Assembly: GCA_009993005.1 (NCBI GenBank)
Contig: JAACUH010000088.1
Coordinates: forward strand, 1-55,571
Source of the DNA: Rhodobacterales bacterium
GTDB taxonomy: Bacteria; Pseudomonadota; Alphaproteobacteria; Rhodobacterales; Rhodobacteraceae
DNA: 55,571 nt
Direction: 5' to 3'
The notes below the pieces were generated by a model that saw nothing but the letters and a program-made list of their open reading frames with translations, ran no database searches and was not told the DNA's origin. Both the position numbers and the translations under genes were made by a program. Numbering within the stretch: position 1 is the stretch's first letter; each line of letters opens with the position of its first letter. Shown here piece after piece: positions 36,518 to 46,199 of the stretch.

Positions 36518-38182
36518 CTACACGACGATTGTCTTGGGCCGGCGCCAGTTGAACCAGACCGTCACGATCGACCGCGTGACATAAAGCGCGGTGAACACCG
36601 AGGTCAGGATGCCGATCCCCAGCGTGATGGCAAAACCGCGCACCGGCCCCGCGCCCACCATGAACAGCACCGTCGCGGTGATGAAGGTGGTGATATTGGC
36701 GTCCACGATGGCCGAAAACGCCTTTTCATAGCCCAGTTCGATCGCGCGTGCGGGGTTCTTGGCATGGCGCAGCTCTTCGCGGATGCGTTCGAACACCAGC
36801 ACATTGGCGTCCACCGCCATCCCGATGGTCAGCACGATACCCGCGATACCCGGCAGCGTGAGCGTGCCACCGATCAGCGACAGCGCACCAAAGATCAGCG
36901 CGATGTTGATCCCCAGCGCCACACTGGCAAAGACGCCGAACAGCCCGTAGGCCGCGACGATGAACAGCACCACCGCCGCCATCCCGATCAGCGCGGCGCG
37001 CTTGCCCGCGTCGATGCTGTCCTGCCCCAGCTCTGGGCCGACCGTGCGTTCCTCGAGGAACACCAGTTCCGCCGGCAGCGCACCGGCGCGCAGCAGCACC
37101 GCGAGGTTGGTCGATTCCTCGACCGTGAAGCGCCCGGTGATGATCCCCGATCCGCCGGGAATATGGCTCTGGATCGTGGGTGCCGAGATCACCTCGTTGT
37201 CGAGCACGATGGCAAAGGGCGCGCCGATGTTCTCGGCGGTATAGTCGCCGAACTTGCGCGCGCCGCTCGGGTTGAAGCGGAAGTTGACCGCAGGCCGCCC
37301 GTTCTGGTCGGCCGCGGGCTGCGCATCGACAAGCTCCTCTCCCGTGACGACCGGATTGCGTTCGAGGATGTAGAACACCCCCGCCTCGTCGAGCGAGGGC
37401 ACGAGAATGTTGCCGCTGCCGGGTGATGCGGCGGGGTCGGAGGTGCGCCCCACGACCGGGTTGAAGGTCAGTTGCGCCGTGGTCCCGATGATGTCCTTGA
37501 CCTCTTGGGCCGAGCCGACACCGGGCACCTGCACGAGGATGCGGTCCTCGCCCTGCCGCTGGATCGTGGGCTCGCGCGTGCCGACCTCGTCGATCCGGCG
37601 GCGGATGATCTCGAGGCTCTGCTGCACGGTCCGGCTGTCGGTCGCCTGCCGCTCTTCGGCACTCAGCGTGACGATGATGACGCCATTCTCGGCCCGGACG
37701 TCGAGGTCGGTGCCCCCGATCCCGGTCAGCGAGACGATCGGGCGCCCCAGCCCGCGCACAAGCTCGAGCGCGCGCGGCAAGGCCTCGGCGTTCGTGATGC
37801 GCATGCGCAACGCGTCCTGCGGGCCGCCCTCCTCGCGGGTGACAAAGCCCAGCGTCTCGCGCTCGGCCGCCAGCACGTCGCGCACCTCGGGCCACATCGC
37901 CTCCATCCGGGCGGCATAGACATCGGCCACCTGCACTTCGGCCAGCAGATGCGCGCCGCCACGCAGGTCGAGCCCGAGGTTGACCAGACCCGAGGGCAGG
38001 AAAGACGGCCATTGTGCGGCCTGCGCCGCAAGCGCGTCATCGCTGACCCCGCCCGCGATGATCGCGCGGGCGTCATTGCTCTGCTCGACACGGGTGTAAA
38101 AGGCATTGGGCATGGCGAGCAAAAGCCCCACCACCACGGTGAGGAAAACCGTCACCTGCCGCCAGACGGGAATGTGCAACAT
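36518..38182 (-). CDS. secD: Protein translocase subunit SecD
   Basis: SecD is the larger partner of SecF. The 554-residue protein has an N-terminal helix, a large periplasmic part (GLVNLGLDLRGGAHLL, VQVPGVGSAQEVKDIIGTTAQL) and five C-terminal helices with GMAVDANVLVFERIREELR. The ATG at 38180-38182 begins MLHIPVWRQVTVFL, right at the first helix; an upstream extension of the frame lacks resemblance. It lies 49 bp after yajC and 13 bp before secF. Confidence 0.96.
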   Translation of the reverse strand: MLHIPVWRQVTVFLTVVVGLLLAMPNAFYTRVEQSNDARAIIAGGVSDDALAAQAAQWPSFLPSGLVNLGLDLRGGAHLLAEVQVADVYAARMEAMWPEVRDVLAAERETLGFVTREEGGPQDALRMRITNAEALPRALELVRGLGRPIVSLTGIGGTDLDVRAENGVIIVTLSAEERQATDSRTVQQSLEIIRRRIDEVGTREPTIQRQGEDRILVQVPGVGSAQEVKDIIGTTAQLTFNPVVGRTSDPAASPGSGNILVPSLDEAGVFYILERNPVVTGEELVDAQPAADQNGRPAVNFRFNPSGARKFGDYTAENIGAPFAIVLDNEVISAPTIQSHIPGGSGIITGRFTVEESTNLAVLLRAGALPAELVFLEERTVGPELGQDSIDAGKRAALIGMAAVVLFIVAAYGLFGVFASVALGINIALIFGALSLIGGTLTLPGIAGIVLTIGMAVDANVLVFERIREELRHAKNPARAIELGYEKAFSAIVDANITTFITATVLFMVGAGPVRGFAITLGIGILTSVFTALYVTRSIVTVWFNWRRPKTIVV

Positions 38183-38231
38183 GGCTCTAGCGTCTCCGTT
38201 CCGGCCCGCCCTCGGGCGGCCGGCGCCTCGG

Positions 38232-38513
38232 TCAGGACTTGGCCGGCTCGGTCTTGTTGAGCACGGTGGTGATGGTCGAACGCACGACGCGCACATTGAC
38301 GCCGGATGCGATCTCGACCTCGAGCTCGCCGTCATCCTTGACCTTGGTCACCTTGCCGATCACCCCGCCCTGCGTGACGACCTGATCGCCCCGCCGCAGC
38401 GCCGCCACCATCGCCTGATGCTCCTTGAGCTTTTTCTGCTGCGGCCGGATCAGCAGGAAATACATGATCGCAAAGATCAGGATCAGCGGAACGATGGATT
38501 CGATGCCCTGCAT
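38232..38513 (-). CDS. yajC: Preprotein translocase subunit YajC
   Basis: YajC is a 93-residue accessory of SecDF. One membrane helix (IVPLILIFAIMYFLLIRP) is followed by the typical QQKKLKEHQAMVAALRRGDQVVTQGGVIGKV. The ATG at 38511-38513 has AAGGAC upstream. It heads the yajC-secD-secF cluster. A good promoter lies about 60-80 bases before it. Confidence 0.96.
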   Translation of the reverse strand: MQGIESIVPLILIFAIMYFLLIRPQQKKLKEHQAMVAALRRGDQVVTQGGVIGKVTKVKDDGELEVEIASGVNVRVVRSTITTVLNKTEPAKS

Positions 38514-38567
38514 GGGAAGTCCTTGTTTCTGGCGCGAGGGGCCCACCGCCCCCGCGAAAGTCGCGGC

Positions 38568-38596
38568 ACATTATGGCGCGGGGCGGGGAATGGCAA
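38568..38596 (-). promoter_or_regulatory. Candidate promoter of yajC-secDF(-ccm)
   Basis: On the minus strand TTGCCA (38591-38596) and TAATGT (38568-38573) are 17 bases apart. The start would be near 38561, giving a leader of about 48 bases before yajC. Confidence 0.6.
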
Positions 38597-38741
38597 CGCC
38601 ATGCCGCGCGGGGGCCCGCACTCGATTGCCCGCCCCATATATGGAGTGATGGGGCCAGTGCCAGTGGGGATGCGTGCGGATGGGTGAGATAGTTCTGTCG
38701 CGTGGCCACAGCGGTCTGCTTTTGGCCGGTCCACCGGTGCT

Positions 38742-38840
38742 GGTGCTGCGGCTCTGGCCGCTGGGTCTGGTGCTGCGGCTCTGGCCGCTGGTCCCGGTGT
38801 TGCGGCTTTGGCCGCTGGTCCCGGTGCTGCGGCTCTGGCC
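38742..38840. repeat. 27-bp tandem repeat between yajC and serS
   Basis: The 27-bp unit starting GGTGCTGCGGCTCTGGCCGC begins at 38742, 38769, 38796 and 38823 (last copy partial), with a few base changes. It lies upstream of both divergent genes. Confidence 0.9.
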
Positions 38841-38863
38841 TGACGGATCTTTTGCCGCGACGG

Positions 38864-38894
38864 GCACAGGCGCGCGGGGAGCGCGCGCCTGTGC
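38864..38894 (+). other. Strong hairpin in the serS leader region
   Basis: GCACAGGCGCGC (38864-38875) pairs with GCGCGCCTGTGC (38883-38894), a 12-bp GC-rich stem with a 7-base loop. It lies 74 bases before the serS start. No T-run follows, so it is more likely a leader structure or blocking element than a terminator. Confidence 0.55.
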
Positions 38895-38967
38895 TCTGAT
38901 TTCCGGTTCACCTCTGCCGTGCTTTGGGGCATATCACCGCCAGACACAGCAGACCGGGCCGCAAATC

Positions 38968-40260
38968 ATGCACGACATCCGCACCATCCGCGACGATCCC
39001 GCAGCCTTTGACGCGGCGCTGGCGCGGCGCGGGCTGCCCGCGCAATCGCCCGCCATCCTCGCGCGCGACAATGCCCGCCGCGCGGCGATCCTCGCGGCCG
39101 AGACGGCGCAGGCCGAGGCCAACAAGGCGGCGAAAGAGGTCGGCGCCGCCAAGGCCGCCGGCGACGACGCCACCTTTGAACGCCTGCGCGCGCTGGTGGC
39201 CGAGAAGAAGGCCGAGGTCGCGCGCCTGACGGAGGAGGCCAAGGCGCTCGATCAGGCGCTCTCCGACCTGCTGCTGACGATCCCCAACCTGCCCCATGAC
39301 GACATCCCCGATGGCGCCGACGAGACCGGCAATGTCGAGATCCGCCGTCACGGCGCGCCGCGCAACTTCGCCTTTGCCCCGCGCGAGCATTACCTGATCC
39401 CCGCTGTCGCCCGCGACATGGATTTCGAGACGGCGGCGAAACTCTCGGGCAGCCGCTTTGTCGTGCTGCGCGGGCCGCTCGCCCGGCTGCACCGGGCGCT
39501 GGCGCAATTCATGCTCGACACCCATGTGGACGAGCATGCCCTGACCGAGGCGATCACGCCCGTCCTTGTGCGGCCCGAAATGATGTATGGCACCGGGCAA
39601 TTGCCCAAGTTCGGCGAGGACAGCTACCAGACCACCAATGGCTGGTGGCTGATCCCCACCGCCGAGGTCACATTGACGAACTTTGCCAATGGCGAGACGC
39701 TGGACGAGGCCGTGCTGCCGCAACGCTATGTCGCGCATACCAATTGCTTTCGCTCCGAAGCGGGGTCGGCGGGTCGCGACACGGCGGGGATGCTGCGCCA
39801 GCACCAGTTCGAAAAGGTCGAGATGGTGAGCATCACCACGCCGGACCAATCCGAGGCCGAACATGCCCGCATGACCGCCTGCGCGCAGAATATCCTCGAG
39901 AAACTGGGCCTGCCCTACCGCACCGTGGTGCTCTGCGCGGGCGACATGGGGGCGGGGGCGCGGCGGACGCATGACCTCGAGGTCTGGCTGCCGGGGCAGA
40001 ACACCTATCGCGAGATCTCTTCGGTTTCGACCTGCGGCGACTATCAGGCGCGGCGGATGAATGCGCGCTTCAGGCCCGCCGATGGCGGCAAGCCGGCGTT
40101 CTTGCATACGCTCAACGGGTCGGGGCTGGCGGTGGGGCGCACCCTGATCGCGGTGCTGGAAAACGGACAGGAGGCGGATGGGTCGGTCAGCCTGCCGCCG
40201 GTGCTGCACGGCTATCTGGGCGGGCGCACGCGGATCACGGCCGAGGGCGCGCTGGCCTAG
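38968..40260 (+). CDS. serS: Seryl-tRNA synthetase
   Basis: SerS charges tRNA-Ser with serine. The 430-residue class II enzyme has an N-terminal coiled-coil arm (about 30-100, [17 protein letters not shown]) that reads the long variable arm of tRNA-Ser, then motif 2 ([28 protein letters not shown]) and motif 3 ([17 protein letters not shown]). The family start [11 protein letters not shown] fixes the ATG at 38968. Its stop TAG shares CTAG with the opposing DUF2235 gene. Confidence 0.97.
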   Translation: MHDIRTIRDDPAAFDAALARRGLPAQSPAILARDNARRAAILAAETAQAEANKAAKEVGAAKAAGDDATFERLRALVAEKKAEVARLTEEAKALDQALSDLLLTIPNLPHDDIPDGADETGNVEIRRHGAPRNFAFAPREHYLIPAVARDMDFETAAKLSGSRFVVLRGPLARLHRALAQFMLDTHVDEHALTEAITPVLVRPEMMYGTGQLPKFGEDSYQTTNGWWLIPTAEVTLTNFANGETLDEAVLPQRYVAHTNCFRSEAGSAGRDTAGMLRQHQFEKVEMVSITTPDQSEAEHARMTACAQNILEKLGLPYRTVVLCAGDMGAGARRTHDLEVWLPGQNTYREISSVSTCGDYQARRMNARFRPADGGKPAFLHTLNGSGLAVGRTLIAVLENGQEADGSVSLPPVLHGYLGGRTRITAEGALA

Positions 40261-41507
40261 CCGGCCCGCTCTGCGCGCGGCCTGATCCGGGATCCGGGTG
40301 CGTGCGTCGGGCCACCATCGCGTGCGACGACCTCGGCCCGCAGGGCCGCGCGGGCCGCAGGCTCCAGCCGTATCACGCTGCGGGCGAGCGGGCCGAGCGG
40401 GACCGGACGGTAGCCGTCATCGGCCCAGATCCGGTCGAGCGTGGCAAGCGCGAGGTCCATGGCCTCGGCCGGCCCCTTGCGGTCAGCGGACATGAGCGAC
40501 ATCAGCGCGCCCGACACGCCCACCGGCCCGAACTTGTTGTGCAGCGGCGTGCCGACACAATCAAAGCCATCCGACAGGCGGTCGAACTCCTCCCACGAGA
40601 TCGACAGGCCGGCGCGCGCGGCGCCCTGCGCGACCCAGTGCAGCGCGATGGACGACAGGCCGAGCCTGCTGCCCCCGCCCCCCACCGACCCGTGATCGCC
40701 CGGAAACCAGACCTGCTGGAACGGCGGCACATCGACGGCCCCCGCCCGCAAGGCCATGTTTTCGTTGAGCCGGTCCATGTTGTCCCAGGGCAGCGCGGGA
40801 AAGGTGGCGCGCGTTTCGTCGATGGCGATGGCGTGGCGCGCGGATTGCACCATCGAAGAGAGCCGCGCATCGTGAAAGCGGTATTGCGCGTTGAAAGCCT
40901 TGGCAAAGGGCAGGAACGCGGGCAGGCCCAGCGCGCTCACCGTGTCCCAGACGCCAAGATAGGCAATGTCGAGCGGCACGACGATGTCGCCACGCGCCAG
41001 CCGCCAGTTGTATTCCTCGCGGCTGGTGGCGGTATCGGGGGCGAAATCGGCGCGAAAGAGGTGGCTGTCGGGGTGGTCGGGCTTTGTGACCGGGTCGCGC
41101 GAGATGTAACGCGCCATCGCCTCGGGGATGCGGGCGATATGGCGGCGCGGCGCGATGCCCGAGGCGCGGATGAGGCCCACGAGCGAGCGCGCGGCAAAGG
41201 CGCCACGGGAGAACCCGAAGACAAAGATCTCGTCCCCCGGCTCGTAACAGAACACCAGGTCGCGATACACATCCTCGATGATGTCGGTCAGCCCCCAGCC
41301 CAGCGCGCCGCCGAGAAGCTTGTCGAACCAGCGCGCGATGCGGTTGTTGCCGCGCCCTGCGCCTACTCCGGGCGAATAGATGACATGCTGCACCACCCCG
41401 TCGGGCGCGCCGTGGTGGATGCAGCGCGCCAGGCGGAACACATTGGTGGGATGTTCCGCATCGGGGCGGTTCCAGGTGCCGTCGATGAAAATGGCGATGC
41501 GTTTCAT
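40257..41507 (-). CDS. DUF2235 alpha/beta-hydrolase-like protein
   Basis: The 416-residue protein opens [15 protein letters not shown], the DUF2235 signature, and has [19 protein letters not shown] with a Ser nucleophile in GFSRG. Later [16 protein letters not shown] and [15 protein letters not shown] supply likely Asp and His catalytic residues. DUF2235 includes the Tle1-type phospholipase effectors of type VI secretion, but no such genes or VgrG are nearby, so a housekeeping or catabolic role is equally possible. The ATG at 41505-41507 was chosen. Confidence 0.88.
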   Translation of the reverse strand: MKRIAIFIDGTWNRPDAEHPTNVFRLARCIHHGAPDGVVQHVIYSPGVGAGRGNNRIARWFDKLLGGALGWGLTDIIEDVYRDLVFCYEPGDEIFVFGFSRGAFAARSLVGLIRASGIAPRRHIARIPEAMARYISRDPVTKPDHPDSHLFRADFAPDTATSREEYNWRLARGDIVVPLDIAYLGVWDTVSALGLPAFLPFAKAFNAQYRFHDARLSSMVQSARHAIAIDETRATFPALPWDNMDRLNENMALRAGAVDVPPFQQVWFPGDHGSVGGGGSRLGLSSIALHWVAQGAARAGLSISWEEFDRLSDGFDCVGTPLHNKFGPVGVSGALMSLMSADRKGPAEAMDLALATLDRIWADDGYRPVPLGPLARSVIRLEPAARAALRAEVVARDGGPTHAPGSRIRPRAERAG

Positions 41508-41618
41508 GAGGTTTGTCCTGACCGTCTCGCGCGACCTTTGCCTTGGCATGACGCAGGGTCAAGTCTGCAAAACCCCACTGCGAGTGAACCGGAAGCTGGT
41601 TTCGCGCGTAGCAAGGGC

Positions 41619-42335
41619 ATGAAAAACATCCTCGCCTGGCTCACGCTTCTGTTCACCGCGACATTTGTCGTGTCGCCCTCGCTTACTTCGCCGTTCAGCG
41701 GGTTTCGGGCGGATCAGTTGCCGATCCCGCAGATCGACCCGCCGGTGCAGCCTGCGGGCTATGCCTTTGCGATCTGGGGGCTGATCTATGGCTGGCTGGT
41801 GGTGTCGGCGGTGTTCGGCCTGTGGAAACGGGCGGGCGATGCGGGCTGGGACCGCGCCCGCCCGGCGCTGATCGCGAGCCTCGCCATCGGCACGCCCTGG
41901 CTCGCCATCGCAAACATGAGCGCGATCTGGGCGACGGTGGGCATCTTCGCCATGGCGGCGGGCGCGATCGTGGCGCTGATCCGCGCGCCGCTGGCCGACC
42001 GCTGGTGGCTGCGCGCGCCGGTGGCGATCTATGCGGGCTGGCTGACGGCGGCGTCCTTTGTCTCGCTGGGCAGCACGGCGGCGGGCTATGGGCTGCTCTT
42101 TGACAGCACGGGCTGGGCCTATGCCGGTATCCTGTGCGCGTTGGCGGTGGCGCTGATGGTCCAGTGGCGCGCGCCGCAGTCGCCGGAATATGGCGCGACC
42201 GTGATCTGGGCGCTGGTCGGCATCATTGTCGCCAATGGGCTGGGCCTGAACGGGGTCAGCCTGACCGCCGTCGCGGGCATCGCGGTGATCGGCGCCTTTG
42301 CGGTCACCGTGGGGCGCAGGCCGCTGGCGGCCTGA
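41619..42335 (+). CDS. TspO/MBR-related membrane protein
   Basis: This 238-residue integral membrane protein has about seven helices. QPAGYAFAIWGLIYGWLVVS resembles the TspO/tryptophan-rich motif (PxWxFxxxW-like), and WRAPQSPEYGATVIWALVGI continues the pattern. TspO-type proteins bind porphyrins and control stress or pigment pathways in Rhodobacter (family knowledge), but the protein is longer than classic TspO (about 160 residues), so the relation is distant. The ATG at 41619 follows AAGGG at short spacing. It converges with der. Confidence 0.78.
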   Translation: MKNILAWLTLLFTATFVVSPSLTSPFSGFRADQLPIPQIDPPVQPAGYAFAIWGLIYGWLVVSAVFGLWKRAGDAGWDRARPALIASLAIGTPWLAIANMSAIWATVGIFAMAAGAIVALIRAPLADRWWLRAPVAIYAGWLTAASFVSLGSTAAGYGLLFDSTGWAYAGILCALAVALMVQWRAPQSPEYGATVIWALVGIIVANGLGLNGVSLTAVAGIAVIGAFAVTVGRRPLAA

Positions 42336-42346
42336 CCCGGTCAGGC
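42330..42346. terminator. Palindrome containing both convergent stop codons
   Basis: GCCTGACC-C-GGTCAGGC is a perfect 8+1+8 palindrome. The stop of the TspO-like gene (42333-42335) and that of der (42341-42343) lie symmetrically in it; both proteins end in Ala-stop. Confidence 0.65.
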
Positions 42347-43807
42347 GTCGGCCGGCCCCTTGCCCAGATGCTTGCGCAAGCGTGACGGCGTCGATTTCTT
42401 GCGCCCCTTGAACGGGTTCTTGTCGCTCTGGTCGCGCAGCGTCAGCCGGATCGGCGTGCCGGGCATGTCGAAATCGGCGCGCAACCCGTTGACCAGATAG
42501 CGAGAATAGCTTTCCGGCACCGCCTCGGGGTGCGAGGTCATGATGATGAAACCCGGCGGGCGCGTCTTGACCTGCGTGGCATAGCGCATCTTGATCCGCC
42601 GGCCGCCGGGCGCGGGGGGCGGGTGGCTCTCCATCATCCCCATCAACCAGCGGTTCAGTTGCGCAGTCGTGACGCGGCGGTTCCAGACCCGGTGCGCGCG
42701 CAGGATCGCGTCATGCAGCCGGTCGAGCCCCTTGCCCGTCTTGGCCGAGACCGTGACCAGCGGCGCGCCGCGCAACTGCGGCAAGAGCCGCTCGAACGCT
42801 TCGCGCAGCGCCTTGAGCTTGTCCTGCTTTTCGTCCTCGAGGTCCCATTTGTTGACCGCGATCACCACCGCGCGCCCCTCGCGCTCGGCCAGATCGGCGA
42901 TGCGCAAATCCTGCTGTTCAAAGGGGATTTCCACGTCGAGCAGGATCACCACGACCTCGGCGAACTTGACCGCGCGCAGCCCGTCCGACACCGACATCTT
43001 TTCCAGCTTGTCCTGGATCCGCGCCTTCTTGCGCATGCCCGCGGTGTCAAAGATGCGCACCGGCACACCGTCCCAGTCGATCGCGACAGAGATCGCGTCG
43101 CGGGTGATCCCGGCCTCGGGACCGGTGAGCAGCCGCTCTTCGCCCATGATCTTGTTGATGAGGGTGGATTTTCCGGCGTTCGGGCGCCCCACCACGGCAA
43201 TCTGCAAGGGCTTGGCCTTGGTCGGCGTGCGCGGCGCGTCCTCGTCATCCTCGCCCACGTCCACATCCGTCTCGGGCGCCATTTCGGCGGCGAGCGCGGC
43301 CCTGGCGTCAAAGGCATCGGCCAGCGGCATCAGCACGTCGAGCAGTTCCCCCATGCCCTCGCCATGTTCGGCCGACAGGCTGATCGGCTCGCCCAGCCCC
43401 AGCGAAAACGCCTCGAGCGCACCGGCCGCCCCCGCACGGCCCTCGGCCTTGTTGGCGGCGAGGATCACATGGGCGTTCTTCTTGCGCAGGATCTCGGCAA
43501 AGACCTGATCGGCGGGCATCACGCCCATCCGCGCGTCGATCATGAACAGGCAGATGTCGGCCATATCGACCGCGCGCTCGGTCAGCTTGCGCATCCGGCC
43601 TTGCAGGCTTTCGTCGGTCGCCTCTTCGAGCCCGGCCGTGTCGATCACGGTAAAGCGCAGGTCGCCCAGCCGCGCCTGCCCTTCGCGCAGGTCGCGGGTC
43701 ACGCCCGGCTGGTCATCGACCAGCGCAAGCTTTCGGCCCACGAGGCGGTTGAACAGGGTGGACTTGCCCACATTCGGGCGCCCCACGATGGCGAGGGTAA
43801 AGCTCAT
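42341..43807 (-). CDS. der: Ribosome-assembly GTPase Der (EngA)
   Basis: Der is a GTPase with two consecutive G domains, essential for 50S assembly. The 488-residue protein has the first G1 GRPNVGKST (8-16) and DTAGLEEA, and the second GRPNAGKST (about 210) and [26 protein letters not shown]-terminal KH-like domain ([25 protein letters not shown]) follows. It lies 48 bp after bamB on the same strand, the usual yfgM-bamB-der order. Confidence 0.97.
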   Translation of the reverse strand: MSFTLAIVGRPNVGKSTLFNRLVGRKLALVDDQPGVTRDLREGQARLGDLRFTVIDTAGLEEATDESLQGRMRKLTERAVDMADICLFMIDARMGVMPADQVFAEILRKKNAHVILAANKAEGRAGAAGALEAFSLGLGEPISLSAEHGEGMGELLDVLMPLADAFDARAALAAEMAPETDVDVGEDDEDAPRTPTKAKPLQIAVVGRPNAGKSTLINKIMGEERLLTGPEAGITRDAISVAIDWDGVPVRIFDTAGMRKKARIQDKLEKMSVSDGLRAVKFAEVVVILLDVEIPFEQQDLRIADLAEREGRAVVIAVNKWDLEDEKQDKLKALREAFERLLPQLRGAPLVTVSAKTGKGLDRLHDAILRAHRVWNRRVTTAQLNRWLMGMMESHPPPAPGGRRIKMRYATQVKTRPPGFIIMTSHPEAVPESYSRYLVNGLRADFDMPGTPIRLTLRDQSDKNPFKGRKKSTPSRLRKHLGKGPADA

Positions 43808-43855
43808 GTCGCGTCATCCAATCGGTCAGACGGGATGCGATACACCATCATGCGC

Positions 43856-45181
43856 CTAACGGAAAGCCGCGAGTTGCCCGCGTTTCGTGACGACATAGAG
43901 CGTGCCGCCCGCCACCACCGGGTTGCTCGCCGCGCCGCCGGGCAGCGCGATGTCGCCAAGGGGCGCGCCCGAGGTCGGGTCGAACTGGCGGATCACCCCG
44001 TCGGAGGACGCGACGATCAGCCGCCCGCCGGCAAGCACGGGGCCGTAATGCGCGTGCCGCGTGCTCTGGCGCCGCGCGTTGGCGGCGACGAACACCGGCA
44101 GATCGACGCGCCAGACCGGGCTGCCGTCGGCGGCATCGAGCCGCACGAGCTGGTTGATATCGTTGATCAGAAAGAGCGAGCCGCCCGCCGGCCAGACCGG
44201 GCTTGTCGCGCCGTCGAGCGCGGTCCAGAGGCGCTCTCCATCGGCGAGCCGCATGGCCACCACCCGGCCCGAGACATTGCCGACATAGACCGTGCCGCCG
44301 TCGATCACCGGATCGCCCGAGATGTCGGTCGCCGCCACGCCGCCCGCCTGCCCCGGCCGCGCCCCCGCGATGACCGAGGACCAGCGCCGCAGCCCGCCCT
44401 GCGGAAAGGCTGCCAGCACCTCGCCCGAGGGGAAGGGGAACACCGCGATGTCGGATGTCACCGCAGCACCCGCGCCGCCCGCGAAATTGGCGGTCGAGGG
44501 GATGCCGGCGATCTGCCAGGCGATGCGCCCGCTGCCGACGTCGAGCGCCCAGGCGCGGCTGTCGCGCGCCACGACATAGACGAGGTCGCCCAGAACCGTT
44601 GGCGCCGATCCGCCCGGCGCCTGCAACACCTGCGTCCAGAGCTCGGCTCCGGTCGCGGCGTCAAGGGCGGTGAGCCGGCCAAAGCCGGTCGCCACGAACA
44701 CCCGCCCGTCCGCCACCGCGATCCCGCCGCCGGAGGCATCGGCGCGCCCGTCGCTCGCCGGCGTCACATCGCGTGTCCAGAGCGTGGCCCCTCCCAGCGA
44801 GGTCGCCGTCACATTGGCCCGCGCATCGAGCGTATAGATCCGCCCGCCCGCGACGACCGGATCGGCGGTGATCCGCGCGCCGCGGCTATCGCCCTCGCCG
44901 ATATCCGCCGCAAAGGCCAGCGTCAGCGTGCCGGGCAGCGCCGGGTGGGACATGGCATGATCCGGCCCGCCGTTGCGGTGGGTCCAGTCGGCATTGGCGA
45001 CAGCCACGGGCAAGGGCACCGCGCGCGCCTCGTTCACCATCTGCGCGGCAGCACCGGGGCGTCCGTCGCGGATGTCGAGCCGTTCGCCCGGAAGGATCAC
45101 CTCAGACGGGGTGCAGCCGGCCAGCAGGCCCAGGCCCAGACCCAGGGCAAGGGCGGCTCCGACGATGGTTCGCGCTGTCAT
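43856..45181 (-). CDS. bamB: Outer-membrane assembly lipoprotein BamB
   Basis: BamB is part of the BAM complex that inserts outer-membrane proteins. The 441-residue protein has a lipoprotein signal (LGLLAGC, Cys23) and an eight-bladed PQQ-type beta-propeller with repeats such as YVGNVSGRVVAMRLADGERLW, VARDSRAWALDVGSGRIAWQ and IVASSDGVIRQFDPTSG. The ATG at 45179-45181 follows GGAGAGGA. It is followed by der and preceded by a yfgM-like gene. Confidence 0.95.
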   Translation of the reverse strand: MTARTIVGAALALGLGLGLLAGCTPSEVILPGERLDIRDGRPGAAAQMVNEARAVPLPVAVANADWTHRNGGPDHAMSHPALPGTLTLAFAADIGEGDSRGARITADPVVAGGRIYTLDARANVTATSLGGATLWTRDVTPASDGRADASGGGIAVADGRVFVATGFGRLTALDAATGAELWTQVLQAPGGSAPTVLGDLVYVVARDSRAWALDVGSGRIAWQIAGIPSTANFAGGAGAAVTSDIAVFPFPSGEVLAAFPQGGLRRWSSVIAGARPGQAGGVAATDISGDPVIDGGTVYVGNVSGRVVAMRLADGERLWTALDGATSPVWPAGGSLFLINDINQLVRLDAADGSPVWRVDLPVFVAANARRQSTRHAHYGPVLAGGRLIVASSDGVIRQFDPTSGAPLGDIALPGGAASNPVVAGGTLYVVTKRGQLAAFR

Positions 45182-45210
45182 CCCGCTGTCCTCTCCTGTG
45201 GCCCGCGCGC

Positions 45211-45906
45211 CTATTGCGCGCCAGCCTCTGCCTCGGTGGCTGGCACATCGGCGGCGATCGGGGCCAGAGTGCCGCCCAGCGCGATGGCCAACGTCTGCGC
45301 CCTGTCGCGCATCGCCGCCGTCGCCTCTGCATCCTCGGCGATGCGTGCAAGCCCGACGAGGGCCGCGGCGCTGTCGCCGGCGGCAAGATCGGCCAGTGCG
45401 ATCTGTTCCAGTGCCAGCAGACGGAACGGCGCGCCCGGCACCGCCATCGCGTCGAGCGCGGCACGGCGGGCGGCGGGGTCCATCGTGTCGGTCTGCACCA
45501 TCAGCCCCTTGAAGGTCGCCAGATCGCGGTAGATCTGCGGCACGGCCGGGTCTGCCGCCAGCGCCGCGAGCGTTTCCGCCGCGCCCGCGGCGTCGCCAAC
45601 CCGGCTCTGTTCCGATGCGGCCAGGAGGCGCGCAACCGCCGCAGCCTTGCCCGGCGACGCGACACCGGCCACCGCCGCGACCCGCGCCGCTTCGTCCGTT
45701 GTCTCGAGCGCACTGAGCAAGGCGTCGCCCAGCGCCTGCGCCTGCGCCGCATCGCGTGCCTTGCGCCATTCGTTCCAGGCCGCACCGCCGACCAGCAGCA
45801 GCACGACCGCAAGCGCGATCCATCCGTAACGGCGCAGATAGGCATAAAGCTGGTCGCGCCGGACCTCTTCGGTCACCTCGGCGATGAAACTCTCAGGATT
45901 GCTCAC
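45211..45906 (-). CDS. YfgM-like TPR membrane protein
   Basis: The 231-residue protein begins with a short cytoplasmic segment (ESFIAEVTEEVRRDQLYAYLRRYG), one membrane helix (WIALAVVLLLVGGAAWNEW) and helical TPR-like periplasmic repeats (ARLLAASEQSRVGDAAGAAETLAALA). This is the plan of YfgM, a chaperone-like factor that acts at the SecYEG exit. GTG start at 45904-45906 follows AAGGGGG. It is first in the yfgM-bamB-der operon. Confidence 0.9.
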   Translation of the reverse strand: MSNPESFIAEVTEEVRRDQLYAYLRRYGWIALAVVLLLVGGAAWNEWRKARDAAQAQALGDALLSALETTDEAARVAAVAGVASPGKAAAVARLLAASEQSRVGDAAGAAETLAALAADPAVPQIYRDLATFKGLMVQTDTMDPAARRAALDAMAVPGAPFRLLALEQIALADLAAGDSAAALVGLARIAEDAEATAAMRDRAQTLAIALGGTLAPIAADVPATEAEAGAQ

Positions 45907-45987
45907 GCGGCCCCCTTTTGTCGCGCCGCTGACAGACGCGCATTCTTTCGAGACCGTCTTAGCGTGAAGCCATGGCCATTGCCAAGT

Positions 45988-46064
45988 CCTCTGCCTAGCC
46001 TCTGCCCAGCCTCTGCCCAGCCTCTGCCGTGCCTCTGCCTAGCCTCTGGCGTGCCTCCGCCTGT
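45988..46064 (+). repeat. 11-bp tandem repeat upstream of RND operon
   Basis: The unit CCTCTGCCCAG and variants (CCTCTGCCTAG, CCTCTGCCGTG, CCTCTGGCGTG) begin every 11 bases from 45988 to 46054, seven copies. The period is near one helical turn. Confidence 0.93.
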
Positions 46065-46181
46065 CCTGGGCGATGCCCGCCGGCGGGCCACCGCCGCGCG
46101 GGGCCTGACCTGTGGAGAGCCGACATGCCGCTTTTTGCGGCGTCAAAGCCACGCTTGTGGTGTTTTCAACAAATATTTAAT

Positions 46182-46199
46182 CTGAACTGACCAGTTTAG
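46182..46199. promoter_or_regulatory. Operator-like palindrome before the RND efflux operon
   Basis: CTGAACTG-AC-CAGTTTAG is an 18-bp inverted repeat with one mismatched pair, just after the AT-rich AAATATTTAATCTG. Such sites upstream of RND pumps are often bound by TetR-family repressors, but no regulator gene lies in the window, so the binding factor is unknown. Confidence 0.55.

Larger units (their letters stand above)
38514..38967. other. 454-bp gap between yajC and serS
   Basis: This divergent gap holds the yajC promoter, a 27-bp tandem repeat and a strong hairpin in front of serS. All frames through the repeat are open because the period is a multiple of three, but no ribosome site or known motif supports a gene. 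Confidence 0.6.

Noticed and set aside
38674-38967. N-terminal extension of serS through the 27-bp repeats
   Set aside because: The family starts at MHDIRT; the extension is only the translated repeat (VLRLWPL units) and lacks a ribosome site.
40257-41507. Type VI secretion effector module around the DUF2235 protein
   Set aside because: No VgrG, PAAR, Hcp or immunity gene is adjacent; neighbours are serS and a TspO-like protein.
42530-45532. A 1000-codon plus-strand frame across der and bamB
   Set aside because: It spans two unrelated minus-strand genes and their gap; no ribosome site or motif; shadow of GC-rich coding.
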